The position numbers and the translations under genes are program-made. This document shows positions 8,024 to 17,235 of a stretch of 64,000 nucleotides of DNA, piece by piece. Position 1 is the first letter of the stretch. Each line of letters starts with the position of its first letter. The notes below the pieces were generated by a model. It made no database searches. It saw only the letters and a list, made by a program, of their open reading frames with translations, and was not told the DNA's origin. The DNA comes from Paracoccaceae bacterium (lineage in GTDB: Bacteria; Pseudomonadota; Alphaproteobacteria; Rhodobacterales; Rhodobacteraceae), in contig NVUX02000008.1 in the NCBI GenBank assembly GCA_002402045.2, forward strand, positions 37,328 through 101,327, in the 5' to 3' direction.

Positions 8024-10272
8024 AATGGGTGCCGCCCAGCCTTAAGCCAGCGCTCCAGTGCGGGGCGGACAGACTGATCTCCCGAGCCGCGCGCCTCATC
8101 AATCACAGATTTCACTTCGTCCAGATTCACCGCCCGCAACAGCCGTTTAACCGGCCCCACCGAGGCAGGCCGCATTGAAAGCGTGCGCAGCCCCATCGCG
8201 GCAAATGCCAGCGCCTCAACGGGGCGTCCAGCATCCTCACCGCAAAAAGACAGCGGGGTCGAGAGCCGTGTGCAGCGATCAGCTATTTGCTCAATAAACG
8301 TTAGAAAGCTCACATTTAGCGTATCATACCGTGCCCGCACCAGCTCGTTTTCACGGTCTGCCGCAAAGAAAAACTGCTTTAAGTCATTGCCCCCAATGGA
8401 AATAAAGTCCGCCAGCTCAAAGAACTGATCGGGTGCAAAGGCAAGGCTCGGAGTTTCCAGCATCGCACCAATGCGCACGTTAGCTGGCAAAATATGGCCC
8501 AGCCGCGCCTCTTTTTCCAGCTCGTCCAGCAGCGCCTGCCGCGCCTCGCGAAACTCCTCGAATTGGGCAATAAACGGAAACATCACCGTAAGCCATCGCC
8601 CGTTGGCCGCGCGAATGAGCGCCTGAAGCTGCATGCGCATCACACCGGGTCTATCCAGCCCGATGCGAATAGCCCGCCAACCTAGCGCTGGGTTGGGTTC
8701 TTCGGGCCGCTTCATATAGGGCAAGGCCTTATCAGAGCCAATATCCAATGTGCGAAAAACCACCGGTTTTTCTCCCGCCGCGTCCATCACTTTGCTGTAA
8801 AGCTTAACCAGCTCGGCCCTGCGCGGCACCCTTGCGCGCAGCAAAAACTGCAACTCGGTGCGATAAAGCCCCACGCCCTCGGCACCCGATGGCCCAAGAC
8901 TGGGAAGATCCACCATCAGCCCGCCATTCATGTGCAGCGCTATATTTACGCCATCCTGCGTAGTTGCTGGCTTATCCCGCAGCCCTTTATACGCTTCCTG
9001 CGCCTCGGTCTGCATAGCAATCTTTTCACGAAATGCTGCTGCCACAGTGTCATCTGGCCGCAAATGCACCAATCCGGTTTCACCGTCTATCAATATAGGA
9101 TCATCATTCAGGGCCTCGCGGGTAATGCGCGCCGCATGAATAACCAACGGGATCGCCAGCGAGCGCGCCACAATCGCTGCATGGGAGCCAACCGAGCCTT
9201 CCTCCAACACCACGCCCTTAAGCTTTTTGCCATAATCCAGCAACTCTCCGGGGCCAATATTGCGCGCCACCAAAATGGCATTTTCAGGAATTCCACGCTC
9301 TGAGGCATCCTCCCGACCGGTTAAAATCCGCAATAGCCGATTGGCGAGATCATCCAGATCATGCAGGCGCTCACGAATGTAAGCGTCCTTCATCCGCGCC
9401 ATGCGTGTGCGGGTTGAGGTTTGCTCTTTTTCCACCGCAACTTCTGCCGCCAGCCCGCTTTCAACTGAGTCAAACATCCTGTTGCGCCAGCCTTTATCTT
9501 GCGCAAACAATCGGTAAGCGACCATTACGTCGCGGTGCTCCCCAATCGCTGCGCCCTTATCAAGCAGCACGTCAATCTCGTCCACCAGCATATCTAGCGC
9601 GTCTTGCAAGCGTCCGGCCTCTATCAATGGGTCATCTGCCACAGGGTTGGCGATCACGATATGCGGCTCATGCAGCAGCACCACGCCCTCGGCCACACCT
9701 TCCTGCCCGCGCAAGCCCTTCACAAAAAACGGCAGCTGGTGCTGGGCCGCAATCGACATTTTGTCAGGGCCGGTAAACGCGCCAAGCTCGGTCATTTCCG
9801 CGATGACCATGGCCACCACTTCCAGCCCGAAAATCTCGTCATCCGAATAAGTGCGCTGGTCTTTGCTTTGCACCACAAGCACGCCGAGCACCTCGCCCAG
9901 CCGCTGGATAGGCACACCAACAAAGGAGGAAAATACCTCCTCGCCGGTTTCAGGCATAAAGCGATAACCGCGCGCCGCTGGGGCATCTGCAAAGTTTAGC
10001 GGCACAGCTTTATCAGCCACGCGGCCCACCAGCCCCTGCCCCACACGCAAGCGCGTTTGGTGAACAGCTTCGGCATTCAGCCCATACGTGGCGCATAGCT
10101 CCAGCGTAGTTTCGTCGCGCTTGAGGTAAATAGAGCAGACCTCGGCCTCAAGCGAGCAGGCAATAAGATAGGTGACACGGTCCAGCCGTGCCTGCCCCTC
10201 GCCAGCTTCCGCCAACGCGTCCCGCAAGCCTTTCAGCAATGTTTGGGATTTTATCCCTTTACGTTCACCCAT
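8020..10272 (-). CDS. ptsP: PtsP, phosphoenolpyruvate-protein phosphotransferase of the nitrogen PTS (EI-Ntr)
   Basis: A 750-residue protein. It has an N-terminal GAF domain (about 20-160), the PEP-utiliser N-terminal domain (about 175-310), the phosphohistidine swivel (GSVGSHAAIVARSLAIP, His near residue 365) and a PEP-binding TIM barrel with GVGLYRTELQFL and SFCGEDAG. The GAF domain distinguishes EI-Ntr from sugar-PTS enzyme I. It passes phosphate from PEP to NPr (PtsO) and links nitrogen and carbon status to regulation. GAGGTAAT precedes the ATG. It lies 21 bp downstream of lysC on the same strand, a pairing common in alphaproteobacteria, where lysC-ptsP are probably co-transcribed. Confidence 0.95.
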   Translation of the reverse strand: MGERKGIKSQTLLKGLRDALAEAGEGQARLDRVTYLIACSLEAEVCSIYLKRDETTLELCATYGLNAEAVHQTRLRVGQGLVGRVADKAVPLNFADAPAARGYRFMPETGEEVFSSFVGVPIQRLGEVLGVLVVQSKDQRTYSDDEIFGLEVVAMVIAEMTELGAFTGPDKMSIAAQHQLPFFVKGLRGQEGVAEGVVLLHEPHIVIANPVADDPLIEAGRLQDALDMLVDEIDVLLDKGAAIGEHRDVMVAYRLFAQDKGWRNRMFDSVESGLAAEVAVEKEQTSTRTRMARMKDAYIRERLHDLDDLANRLLRILTGREDASERGIPENAILVARNIGPGELLDYGKKLKGVVLEEGSVGSHAAIVARSLAIPLVIHAARITREALNDDPILIDGETGLVHLRPDDTVAAAFREKIAMQTEAQEAYKGLRDKPATTQDGVNIALHMNGGLMVDLPSLGPSGAEGVGLYRTELQFLLRARVPRRAELVKLYSKVMDAAGEKPVVFRTLDIGSDKALPYMKRPEEPNPALGWRAIRIGLDRPGVMRMQLQALIRAANGRWLTVMFPFIAQFEEFREARQALLDELEKEARLGHILPANVRIGAMLETPSLAFAPDQFFELADFISIGGNDLKQFFFAADRENELVRARYDTLNVSFLTFIEQIADRCTRLSTPLSFCGEDAGRPVEALAFAAMGLRTLSMRPASVGPVKRLLRAVNLDEVKSVIDEARGSGDQSVRPALERWLKAGRHPF

Positions 10273-10293
10273 ATTACCTCGCGCATGCCGCGC

Positions 10294-11547
10294 TTATGGT
10301 GCGCGGTCCAAGTCAAATGCATCATGCAATGATTGCACAGTAAGTTCCATATATTTCCGGTCTACCAACACAGAAACTTTAATCTCGGAAGTTGTGATCA
10401 CCTTGATGTTTACCCCGTCATCGGCGAGGTTCTTAAACATTTTCTGCGCCACACCAGCGTGGGAACGCATGCCAATTCCGACAATTGACACCTTCGCCAC
10501 GTCAGTATCTTTATCCAGCTCGCGATAATTAAAATCGCCGCGCGCTTTAGCCGCTTCCAGCGCGGCTTCGGCCTTGGCCACATCGCCTACAGGGCAGGAA
10601 AACGTCATATCCGTGCGGCCCTCTTCAGACATGTTCTGCACGATCATATCTACAATAACCCCGGCCTCAGCCAAGGGCGAAAATATCGCAGCCGCGACGC
10701 CGGGGCGGTCGGCCACCGAAATCAGCGTTAGTTTGGCTTCATCGCGCGAGCAGGCAATGCCGGTTACCACATTTGATTCCATAATCTCATCCTCATCGCA
10801 AACCAGCGTACCCGGTTCGTCATTAAAACTGCTGAGCACCTGAAGGCGCACTTTGTAGCGCATGGCCAGCTCTACAGAGCGGGTTTGCAGTACTTTTGCG
10901 CCTAAGGATGCCAGCTCCAGCATCTCTTCATAGGCGATTCTTTCCAGCTTACGCGCCTTGGCGGTGATGCGCGGGTCGGTGGTGTATATCCCGTCCACAT
11001 CGGTATAAATATCACAGCGCTCGGCCTCAAGCGCTGCGGCAAAAGCCACGGCCGTTGTGTCAGAGCCACCGCGCCCCAGCGTTGTTACGCGGCCATCGGG
11101 GCTAATGCCCTGAAAGCCTGCGATCACCGCCACCTCCATGCCTTCGGCAAATTTTGCGTCCAAATTCTCGCGCGGAATGCTCTCTATGCGCGCCGCGCCG
11201 TGGGCATCAGTCGTGTTTACCGGCACCTGCCAGCCCTGCCAGCTTCGCGCCTGCACACCCATTTCCTGTAGCGCAATCGCCATCAGGCCCGAGGTCACCA
11301 GCTCACCCGAGGCCACCACGGCGTCATACTCCCGCGCATCATAAATGCCCGGCGTTTCAGCCTCGTCCCCGCTGGCAGCTTCGCCCACGAGGCCCACCAG
11401 CTTGTTGGTTTCGCCCGACATCGCCGACACCACAACAATAACCTGATAGCCCCGCGCCACCTCGCGCTTGACCTTCGCAGACGCGCTACGAATGCGATCA
11501 AGATCCGCCACCGAGGTGCCGCCAAATTTCATAACCAGCAAAGCCAT
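10294..11547 (-). CDS. lysC: aspartate kinase
   Basis: A 417-residue protein starting MALLVMKFGGTSVADLDRI, the aspartokinase signature. The kinase domain extends to about residue 245 and includes TLGRGGSDTTAVAFA. Two ACT domains follow (about 265-410) that normally give feedback inhibition by lysine and threonine. It catalyses the first step of the aspartate pathway to lysine, threonine, methionine and diaminopimelate. Length and domain order are standard for the monofunctional alphaproteobacterial enzyme. It is followed closely by ptsP, and a GC-rich hairpin at 11627-11662 separates it from the lipoprotein gene upstream. Confidence 0.96.
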   Translation of the reverse strand: MALLVMKFGGTSVADLDRIRSASAKVKREVARGYQVIVVVSAMSGETNKLVGLVGEAASGDEAETPGIYDAREYDAVVASGELVTSGLMAIALQEMGVQARSWQGWQVPVNTTDAHGAARIESIPRENLDAKFAEGMEVAVIAGFQGISPDGRVTTLGRGGSDTTAVAFAAALEAERCDIYTDVDGIYTTDPRITAKARKLERIAYEEMLELASLGAKVLQTRSVELAMRYKVRLQVLSSFNDEPGTLVCDEDEIMESNVVTGIACSRDEAKLTLISVADRPGVAAAIFSPLAEAGVIVDMIVQNMSEEGRTDMTFSCPVGDVAKAEAALEAAKARGDFNYRELDKDTDVAKVSIVGIGMRSHAGVAQKMFKNLADDGVNIKVITTSEIKVSVLVDRKYMELTVQSLHDAFDLDRAP

Positions 11548-11626
11548 TGCAAAGGCTCCATTTACTTGAGTTTGGCCGTTTCATACAAGCCTTTAAGCGC
11601 AGCATCAAGCCCAAGCGCCGCGCGTC

Positions 11627-11662
11627 GCCTCGGGGGGGCATCGAGCCCCCGCTCGGCGAGGC
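11627..11662 (-). terminator. GC-rich hairpin between the lipoprotein gene and lysC
   Basis: The outer arms GCCTCG (11627-11632) and CGAGGC (11657-11662) pair perfectly, and G- and C-runs inside (11633-11637 with 11646-11650) extend the structure. It has no T-run on either side, so it is not a textbook intrinsic terminator. It could end transcription of the upstream minus-strand lipoprotein gene or act as an mRNA boundary before lysC. Confidence 0.35.
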
Positions 11663-11683
11663 CCCTCTCAGGAGGCGCCGGTG

Positions 11684-12430
11684 CTATTCCGTCGGAATGC
11701 CCTTAAATAATGCTTGCAGCACTTCGCCGATTTCAATGCGCTGCTCTAGCTCGGCAAAGTCAATCGCACCACCATGGCGTTCGCGCACCTGTGCCAGCCC
11801 GGCCTCATAGGCCCGAAAAAACGGATTGCGGTTGATCGCCGCGATTAAAAAACGATTGGTCGGGTTAAACGTGCCGTTTACATCCTCGATCAGCAGCGCA
11901 TAGCCATCCGGATCATCCAAAGCAAATGTTTCCAGAATGGTCTGCACATGCTTTTGCTCCTCCCGAATAAGCGCGCCAGTATTCATCGGCGCACGAGATA
12001 TCCGCCCAAGCAAGCCCTGTGAGCCCTCAGCGTTTTCTGCCGCTAAATTTACGCGCAGCTCAATATCCGCGCTCAAATTGTCCATAAATTCCCATGTGCT
12101 ATCGCTATAGGCGCGGCGCACCAGTGGCGCATAGGTAGCCGCAAGGCTGGCAGTGGTAGCGGCCGCCACACCAAAATAGCTGGTTTGCGCACCATATTGC
12201 CGGTTTAGCTCAATATATCGCATGGAGCGCGCGCACAGCCCAAGCCGCTCATTATCATCAAAAACCGGCAAGGCTGCAGTTGTTGTGTGGGCAAAACTCA
12301 CGGTTTTACTACACACAATCTGCTCGCCATTCCATGCTGGCAGGCCCATTTCCGGAGCCTCCGGCGGCCGCTCGCCGCCACATGCCGCTGCAAACAGTGC
12401 CAATCCAATTATTCCTGAGCGTAGAGCCAT
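11684..12430 (-). CDS. putative lipoprotein of unknown function
   Basis: The ATG at 12430 is preceded by GAGGG and gives 248 residues; the reading 12 bp further upstream has no such site. Residues 1-17 form a lipoprotein signal with the lipobox FAAACG (Cys17). The mature protein is largely helical, with two or three cysteines (IVCSKTVSF, LGLCARSM) and an ATTASLAATYAPL segment that could be a weakly hydrophobic helix. I do not recognise a family. It sits upstream of lysC-ptsP on the same strand, and downstream of the DUF1178 gene with about 90 bp between. Confidence 0.6.
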   Translation of the reverse strand: MALRSGIIGLALFAAACGGERPPEAPEMGLPAWNGEQIVCSKTVSFAHTTTAALPVFDDNERLGLCARSMRYIELNRQYGAQTSYFGVAAATTASLAATYAPLVRRAYSDSTWEFMDNLSADIELRVNLAAENAEGSQGLLGRISRAPMNTGALIREEQKHVQTILETFALDDPDGYALLIEDVNGTFNPTNRFLIAAINRNPFFRAYEAGLAQVRERHGGAIDFAELEQRIEIGEVLQALFKGIPTE

Positions 12431-12520
12431 TATTTCCCTCATAAGTTACGTGTTTAACCCGAAAAACCATGCGGGCCCTTGGCTGTCAACGCGCAGAGGT
12501 AGCCCTGCGCGGCCCTCCGC

Positions 12521-12886
12521 CTAATTTACCAGTTTTGGCTTAATGCCCATAGGCAAAACGGGCACGCCTTCTTCCAACAACGCGCGCGCCTCTTCCAGCT
12601 TTGCTTGCCCCATAATGGGCCGCTCAGGGGTTTCTCCGTAGTGCATTTTGCGGGCTTCTTCAGGAAACTTGGCGCCCACATCATCTATCAGCGGTTTTTC
12701 GCGTAGATCAGGCGCTTTGGGGTCCATCGCCAAGCGCGGCGCCATTACCGCCTTGGAAACTTCACAACTCCCGCAAATCACACAAGAAACCAGCCCGCGC
12801 ACCTGCAGCTTTTCATAGTCTTTATTAGAGCCAAACCACGAATCGAATCCATGTCCGTGCTCACATTTAAGGTTAAACTTGATCAT
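12521..12886 (-). CDS. DUF1178 family protein
   Basis: Starting at MIKFNLKCEHGHGFDSWF gives 121 residues; a longer reading to 12916 adds ten residues without family character. The opening with CxxGHxFxxWF and the later LVSCVICGS cysteine pair near residue 36 match DUF1178, a small alpha- and betaproteobacterial family. The cysteines suggest a zinc-ribbon-like fold. The function is unknown. It is divergent from the M35 peptidase gene, with 84 bp between the starts. Confidence 0.8.
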   Translation of the reverse strand: MIKFNLKCEHGHGFDSWFGSNKDYEKLQVRGLVSCVICGSCEVSKAVMAPRLAMDPKAPDLREKPLIDDVGAKFPEEARKMHYGETPERPIMGQAKLEEARALLEEGVPVLPMGIKPKLVN

Positions 12887-12970
12887 TACACTTTCGCTGC
12901 TAAACTCCGGCAACATCCATTATAAAGGCCATGGCCGCTCGTCGCCAGCGTTATATACCGAAAGAAATTA

Positions 12971-13588
12971 ATGTTTAAACCGTCCCTCACTGCACCCTTG
13001 TTGTTTCTCGCATTGCTCGCCAGTTTCGCCACACCCGCTTATGCCGATTATCGCCAATGCAGCCCCCAGCAAAAATCTGACATCGAAAAAGCAAGGTTTA
13101 ACGCGTTTGATGCTCTTTCGGCTGCTACGGTGCAGATCACGCCGCAAAATGGCGCTTATCGCACGTGGTTTGGCCGCTGGGATGCAGTGCGGGCCAAATT
13201 TGTGCGCTCAACAATCTCGGCGCTCAAAAACCATATCCGCACGAGCAAAATAACCTATGTCTGCGAGCGCCGGGGGTCCGGCTCATGTGATGGCGGCACT
13301 TATGCCTTTGTATATCCGAGTGATTCCGGAACCATCTATCTTTGCCCGCCCTACTTCGATCTCCCAACCCTTTCGGATGCCACCTTTCTTGAGGTGTTCA
13401 ATTCCGGCACCCGGGGTGGCACCATCATTCATGAAATGTCCCATTATGATAATGTCGGCGGCACCAATGATAATTGCTATAACCGAGATGTTTGCAGTGA
13501 TTTTGCACGCACTTCGCCAAATCGCGCAGCGCATAATGCAGACAGCTTTCAGTATTTCGCTGAAGATACCTACCTGAAAGCCCGCTAA
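12971..13588 (+). CDS. secreted M35-type (Asp-zincin) metalloendopeptidase
   Basis: A 205-residue protein with a Sec signal peptide (residues 1-25, cleavage expected after AYA). The zinc site HEMSH is at 154-158, followed by GTND at 164-167, which supplies the aspartate ligand of aspzincins, and then NADSFQYF at 189-196. These are the hallmarks of the lysine-specific/deuterolysin M35 family. Six cysteines in the mature part suggest disulfides. M35 enzymes are best known from fungi and a few bacteria such as Aeromonas, so a short bacterial form here is a little unusual. It is a lone gene between the DUF1178 gene and gcrA. Substrate and location (periplasm or outside) are unknown. Confidence 0.82.
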   Translation: MFKPSLTAPLLFLALLASFATPAYADYRQCSPQQKSDIEKARFNAFDALSAATVQITPQNGAYRTWFGRWDAVRAKFVRSTISALKNHIRTSKITYVCERRGSGSCDGGTYAFVYPSDSGTIYLCPPYFDLPTLSDATFLEVFNSGTRGGTIIHEMSHYDNVGGTNDNCYNRDVCSDFARTSPNRAAHNADSFQYFAEDTYLKAR

Positions 13589-13796
13589 CGCCTTGCTTAG
13601 CTCGACCCTCGCGGCGCGCAGCCTCCGCACTACTTTGTAAGGTTTTATCTGCGCCGCGCTTCAAAGGCAGCGCATGTGACGGGTATAGATGAGTATTTAT
13701 AAAAGAGTGAATACCTCTTCTAAATTGCCCAAATATCCGGAGGGTGAGCGCGGCGCGGGTGCAACATTGCAAAGCAGCGCGGCATCAAACGCGCCG

Positions 13797-14354
13797 CTAC
13801 CGGCTTGCGCGACGGTCGCGGCGGCTGCTCATCGGCTGGAAAGCCACTGAAACATGGGTTTCGCAATAAGGCTTGCCTGGCTCCACCGGATGACCGCAAA
13901 ACCAGAATTCTTCGGTCGCGGGGTCGCCGATTGGCCATTTGCAAGTGCGCTCGGTGAGCTGCATCAAGTTCAGCTTCCGCGCCTTTTCTTCAATCTTTTT
14001 CACCTTGGCCAAAGCTTCTTCCGAAACCTCGCTAGCCGAGCGCTGCGGCGGTAAAGGCTTGCCGGCAGTAATAATCGGGCGCGGGCGCGGAATTGGCCGC
14101 TGCACCACAGGTGCTGGCGCTGCCTCTTTTTTGGCTTCTACCTTGGGCTTTTTAGGCTTGGGCACAGGCTTGGCAGCCTCTGCCTTTGGCGCTGCTTTCG
14201 CCGCTGTTGGCCGGTTAGAAAGCCCCAGCCGATGCACTTTGCCAATTACAGCATTGCGGGTCACGCCGCCAAGCTCGGTAGCGATTTGTGAGGCAGACTT
14301 CCCGTCCCCCCACATTTTCTTCAAAATATCGACGCGCTCATCTGTCCAAGCCAT
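13797..14354 (-). CDS. gcrA: GcrA cell-cycle regulator
   Basis: Starting at MAWTDERVDILKKMW gives 185 residues, the normal GcrA start. The N-terminal helix-turn-helix (residues 1-45, VTRNAVIGKVHRLGLSNR) binds promoters methylated at GANTC by CcrM. An Ala/Pro/Lys-rich linker follows, then the C-terminal domain with CKWPIGDP, FCGHPVEPGKPYCETH, which binds sigma70. GcrA is a master cell-cycle factor confined to alphaproteobacteria and so is a good taxonomic marker. It is convergent with the M35 gene; the 208 bp between them hold no gene. Confidence 0.95.
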   Translation of the reverse strand: MAWTDERVDILKKMWGDGKSASQIATELGGVTRNAVIGKVHRLGLSNRPTAAKAAPKAEAAKPVPKPKKPKVEAKKEAAPAPVVQRPIPRPRPIITAGKPLPPQRSASEVSEEALAKVKKIEEKARKLNLMQLTERTCKWPIGDPATEEFWFCGHPVEPGKPYCETHVSVAFQPMSSRRDRRASR

Positions 14355-14420
14355 GCCTGATCTCCGCAAATTCTCCGGTAAGCCTCTATATTATGGCCCA
14401 TGCGCCAAAGTTACAATAGC

Positions 14421-15545
14421 TCAGCGCGGCATTGGCGTGGAATGTTCCTTATAGGGCTGCCAATCAGTGATCTCTGGATAATACATTTTGCGCCACGCCC
14501 GCACCCGCGGGTTCATCATCCGGCGAAAATAGCGCGGGTGGCAAGCCAGTGCGGCCATAATCGGGTAGCCATAGGGCAGCTGCGGGGCTTCCGCCTCATC
14601 ATAGGTTTGCAAAAGAGGGAAGCGGCGGCTGGGTTTATAGTGGTGATCAGAGTGGCGTTGCAGGTTTAGCAACTGCCAGTTGGTGAATTTGTGGTTGGCA
14701 TTCCAAGAGTGACGTGGCGCCACTGGCTCATATTTTCCATCGCCCAAATGCTTGCGCACCAGCCCGTAATGCTCAACGTAATCAATGATTTCGAGGTAAT
14801 TAATCGCCACAAAGGCCTGCAGCACAAAAAGCAGCACCCCCGCCAAACCACCAATAATCGCCGCGATGCTCAGAAACCCGAGCGCCAAGCCGCCATAAAT
14901 CCAGAACGGATTGGAAAAATCGCTCACCTTGCGCCCGCGTTTAAGCGCCCGCGTAGCTTCCACCTCCCAAGCTGACTTCAGCGTACCAATCATGGCGCGC
15001 GGCAAAAAATGATATAGGTTTTCGTTATATTTCGCCGTCACCACATCACGCGGGGTGCCAATATAGCGGTGATGTACCAAAATATGCTCGGTCCTGAAAT
15101 GCCCATAAAGCACGGTGGCCAGCAAAATATCCCCGAACCAGCGTTCAAATTTGTTATGTTGATGCACAAGCTCATGGGCATAGGTAATGCCCATTTCGCC
15201 CGCCACAATGCCACTCACAAGCGCCAAGAAAATGCTTTCCGTCACGCTCAAATGATCAAACCAGAAGATCGCGACCAGCGAGCCAAGCACCACCATAATT
15301 TGCAGCGGCACCCATATCCAAGTGATCATCCGGTGCCAGAGCAGCGCACTATCGTCAGCATTTGGGTCAAGGTTTTCCCGGCTCAGCCCTAGTACGCTAT
15401 CCATCACCGAACTGATGGCGAGATTATAAATCGGTATCAGTGCTATCCACCAGCCGCCCTTGCTTACGGCTAGAAGCCAGAGCGGGATAAACACCAGCGA
15501 AACCCAAAAGGGCAGCGCGTTGGCAAGGGTTGGTTTTGAGGTCAT
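14421..15545 (-). CDS. AlkB-like membrane di-iron alkane/fatty-acid hydroxylase
   Basis: A 374-residue polytopic protein with the histidine boxes of alkane 1-monooxygenases: HELVHQH (124-130), EHILVHH (153-159), YVEHYGL (256-262) and LQRHSDHH (295-302). Hydrophobic stretches at about 12-28, 33-45, 75-95, 100-118 and 220-250 fit an inner-membrane enzyme. AlkB enzymes hydroxylate the terminal carbon of medium-chain alkanes with rubredoxin as electron donor. No rubredoxin or rubredoxin reductase is nearby, and the second box EHxxVHH deviates from the usual EHxxGHH. The natural substrate is therefore open. The start overlaps the mutY stop by 4 bp (ATGA), suggesting co-transcription. Confidence 0.88.
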   Translation of the reverse strand: MTSKPTLANALPFWVSLVFIPLWLLAVSKGGWWIALIPIYNLAISSVMDSVLGLSRENLDPNADDSALLWHRMITWIWVPLQIMVVLGSLVAIFWFDHLSVTESIFLALVSGIVAGEMGITYAHELVHQHNKFERWFGDILLATVLYGHFRTEHILVHHRYIGTPRDVVTAKYNENLYHFLPRAMIGTLKSAWEVEATRALKRGRKVSDFSNPFWIYGGLALGFLSIAAIIGGLAGVLLFVLQAFVAINYLEIIDYVEHYGLVRKHLGDGKYEPVAPRHSWNANHKFTNWQLLNLQRHSDHHYKPSRRFPLLQTYDEAEAPQLPYGYPIMAALACHPRYFRRMMNPRVRAWRKMYYPEITDWQPYKEHSTPMPR

Positions 15546-16624
15546 TTTTCGTCCTGCTTTTCGCTATATTGGCCCAACGCCGCCGTGTGATCAATGTTGC
15601 ATATCAAGAAACCCGCCTCGTAAGCTTTGCGCATTATGCTTGGCAGGTCGTCCGCCGCTGGTGCTGACACAAAGCTGCCTGCGCGCGGGTTAGCTACCAT
15701 TGGCTCTGCCACATAAAGGGTGAGCAATAGGTTAAAGTGCGTAAAAACATGAGTTATGTCCTCATCTTTCTGCTGCCAACTCGCCGCAAATGGTGGGTCA
15801 AATACCGGCGCGCCTTCGGCCCATTCACTGCCCACCAGCCCCAGCATACCGCCCAATAGCCCCTTTGGCGGGCGGGTTTCCAGCAGCACATGGCCATCAG
15901 GCCGCCGCGCAAAATAGGCTATCCCCCGCCGCGTGGGCTTGGGCTTTTTTGGCAGGCGTTTTGGCAATTCGGCGGCAGTGCCCGCCTTAAACGCGGCGCA
16001 CGCCTCTAGCAAAGGGCAGCCCGCACAGCGCGGGGCTTTGGGAATGCAAATGGTCGCGCCAAGATCCATCAGCGCCTGCGCATGATCCCCCGCACGGTTT
16101 TGCGGAGTCAGCTCTGCCGCGCGCACCTTCAGCTTTGGCTTTACCGCGGGCAGCGCCACGCGCTCATCAAAAAGCCGCGCCATAACCCGCTCGATATTAC
16201 CATCAACCACCACCGCAGCCTCACCATAAGCAATGGCCGCAATCGCTGCCGCCGTATATGGCCCCACCCCCGGCAAGGCCAAAAGGCTGGCTTCATCCTC
16301 CGGAAAACCGCTTTTGGCCACAACCCGCGCACATTTTAACAAATTGCGCGCACGAGCATAATAGCCAAGGCCAGCCCACGCCGCTAACACATCTTCATCC
16401 TTTGCCGCTGCCAGCGCGGCCACATTGGGCCAGCGCTTAGTAAAGGCCTCAAAATAAGGCTTTACGGCCGTAACCGTAGTTTGCTGAAGCATAATTTCAG
16501 ACAGCCACACATGGTAGGGGTTGGCGCGCCTACGGGCGTTTGGCGGCACGCGCCACGGCAATTCCCGCGCATTGGCATCATACCATTGCAGCAGTTTCGA
16601 GCGTATTTCGGCGGCTTTGCGCAT
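15542..16624 (-). CDS. mutY: A/G-specific adenine DNA glycosylase MutY
   Basis: The ATG at 16624 is preceded by AGGGGA and gives 360 residues; a longer reading to 16675 lacks this site. The HhH-GPD domain starts with WYDANARELPWR and contains IMLQQTTVTAV and LPGVGPYTAAAIAAIAYGE with the catalytic Asp in VVDGNIERV. An Fe-S cluster motif follows (CIPKAPRCAGCPLLEAC). The C-terminal part is the NUDIX-like 8-oxoG recognition domain with the LLGGMLGLVGSEW loop. It removes adenine mispaired with 8-oxoguanine. It is translationally coupled to the AlkB-like gene downstream and divergent from the DUF721 gene. Confidence 0.95.
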   Translation of the reverse strand: MRKAAEIRSKLLQWYDANARELPWRVPPNARRRANPYHVWLSEIMLQQTTVTAVKPYFEAFTKRWPNVAALAAAKDEDVLAAWAGLGYYARARNLLKCARVVAKSGFPEDEASLLALPGVGPYTAAAIAAIAYGEAAVVVDGNIERVMARLFDERVALPAVKPKLKVRAAELTPQNRAGDHAQALMDLGATICIPKAPRCAGCPLLEACAAFKAGTAAELPKRLPKKPKPTRRGIAYFARRPDGHVLLETRPPKGLLGGMLGLVGSEWAEGAPVFDPPFAASWQQKDEDITHVFTHFNLLLTLYVAEPMVANPRAGSFVSAPAADDLPSIMRKAYEAGFLICNIDHTAALGQYSEKQDEK

Positions 16625-16707
16625 ATTTCCCCTGAATTCACGACCCCGTGTATTGGCCTTCGCAACCAAACCCACTAAGTTAGCCCTAGCACTTAACCGG
16701 AGTCCCT

Positions 16708-17235
16708 ATGCGAGGCAACCACAGCACAACAAAACGGCGATATAGCCGTGGCTTCACCCAAGCGGGTGGGCTGGTGGATTCGCGCATCCAAAAAGCGGGC
16801 GCGGCGCGGGGCTTTGCACAAATGCGGCTGCTCACCCACTGGGAAGAGATTGTGGGCGTTGAAATTGCCCGCATAGCCAAGCCGCAAAAAGTTTCTTATG
16901 CGCGCAGTGGCTTTGGCGCGAAGCTTACGCTTTTGGCCAAGCCCGCCCACGGGCCCGAGCTGCAAATGCAGCTACCCCGCATTAAAGAGCGGGTAAATGC
17001 CAGCTATGGCTACTCAGCTATTTCCGATATTCGCATCACCCAAAGCGGTGAAGCCTTGGGCTTTGCCGAGCCGGACAATAGCTTTTTACATGATCAACCC
17101 TCGCCCCGCCTCCCCCCTGCCAAAGCTGAACAGCTACGCGCAGAGGTTTCTGGCGTCGAAGATGAAACCCTCCGCGCGCTGCTGGAAAGCCTCGGGGAAA
17201 ACATACTGTTAACTTCCAAAGGATCAACACAATGA
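16708..17235 (+). CDS. DUF721/DciA-like protein
   Basis: A 175-residue protein whose middle (residues about 20-110) has the DUF721 pattern: HWEEIVGVEIARIAKPQKVS, then LTLLAKPAHGPELQMQ and INASYGY-like ending. DciA proteins of this family load the replicative helicase in bacteria that lack DnaC; alphaproteobacterial members with this layout are plausible loaders, but not all are tested. The gene lies directly upstream of the DsbA-like gene, which it overlaps by 4 bp (ATGA). It is divergent from mutY, with 83 bp between the starts. Confidence 0.78.
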   Translation: MRGNHSTTKRRYSRGFTQAGGLVDSRIQKAGAARGFAQMRLLTHWEEIVGVEIARIAKPQKVSYARSGFGAKLTLLAKPAHGPELQMQLPRIKERVNASYGYSAISDIRITQSGEALGFAEPDNSFLHDQPSPRLPPAKAEQLRAEVSGVEDETLRALLESLGENILLTSKGSTQ

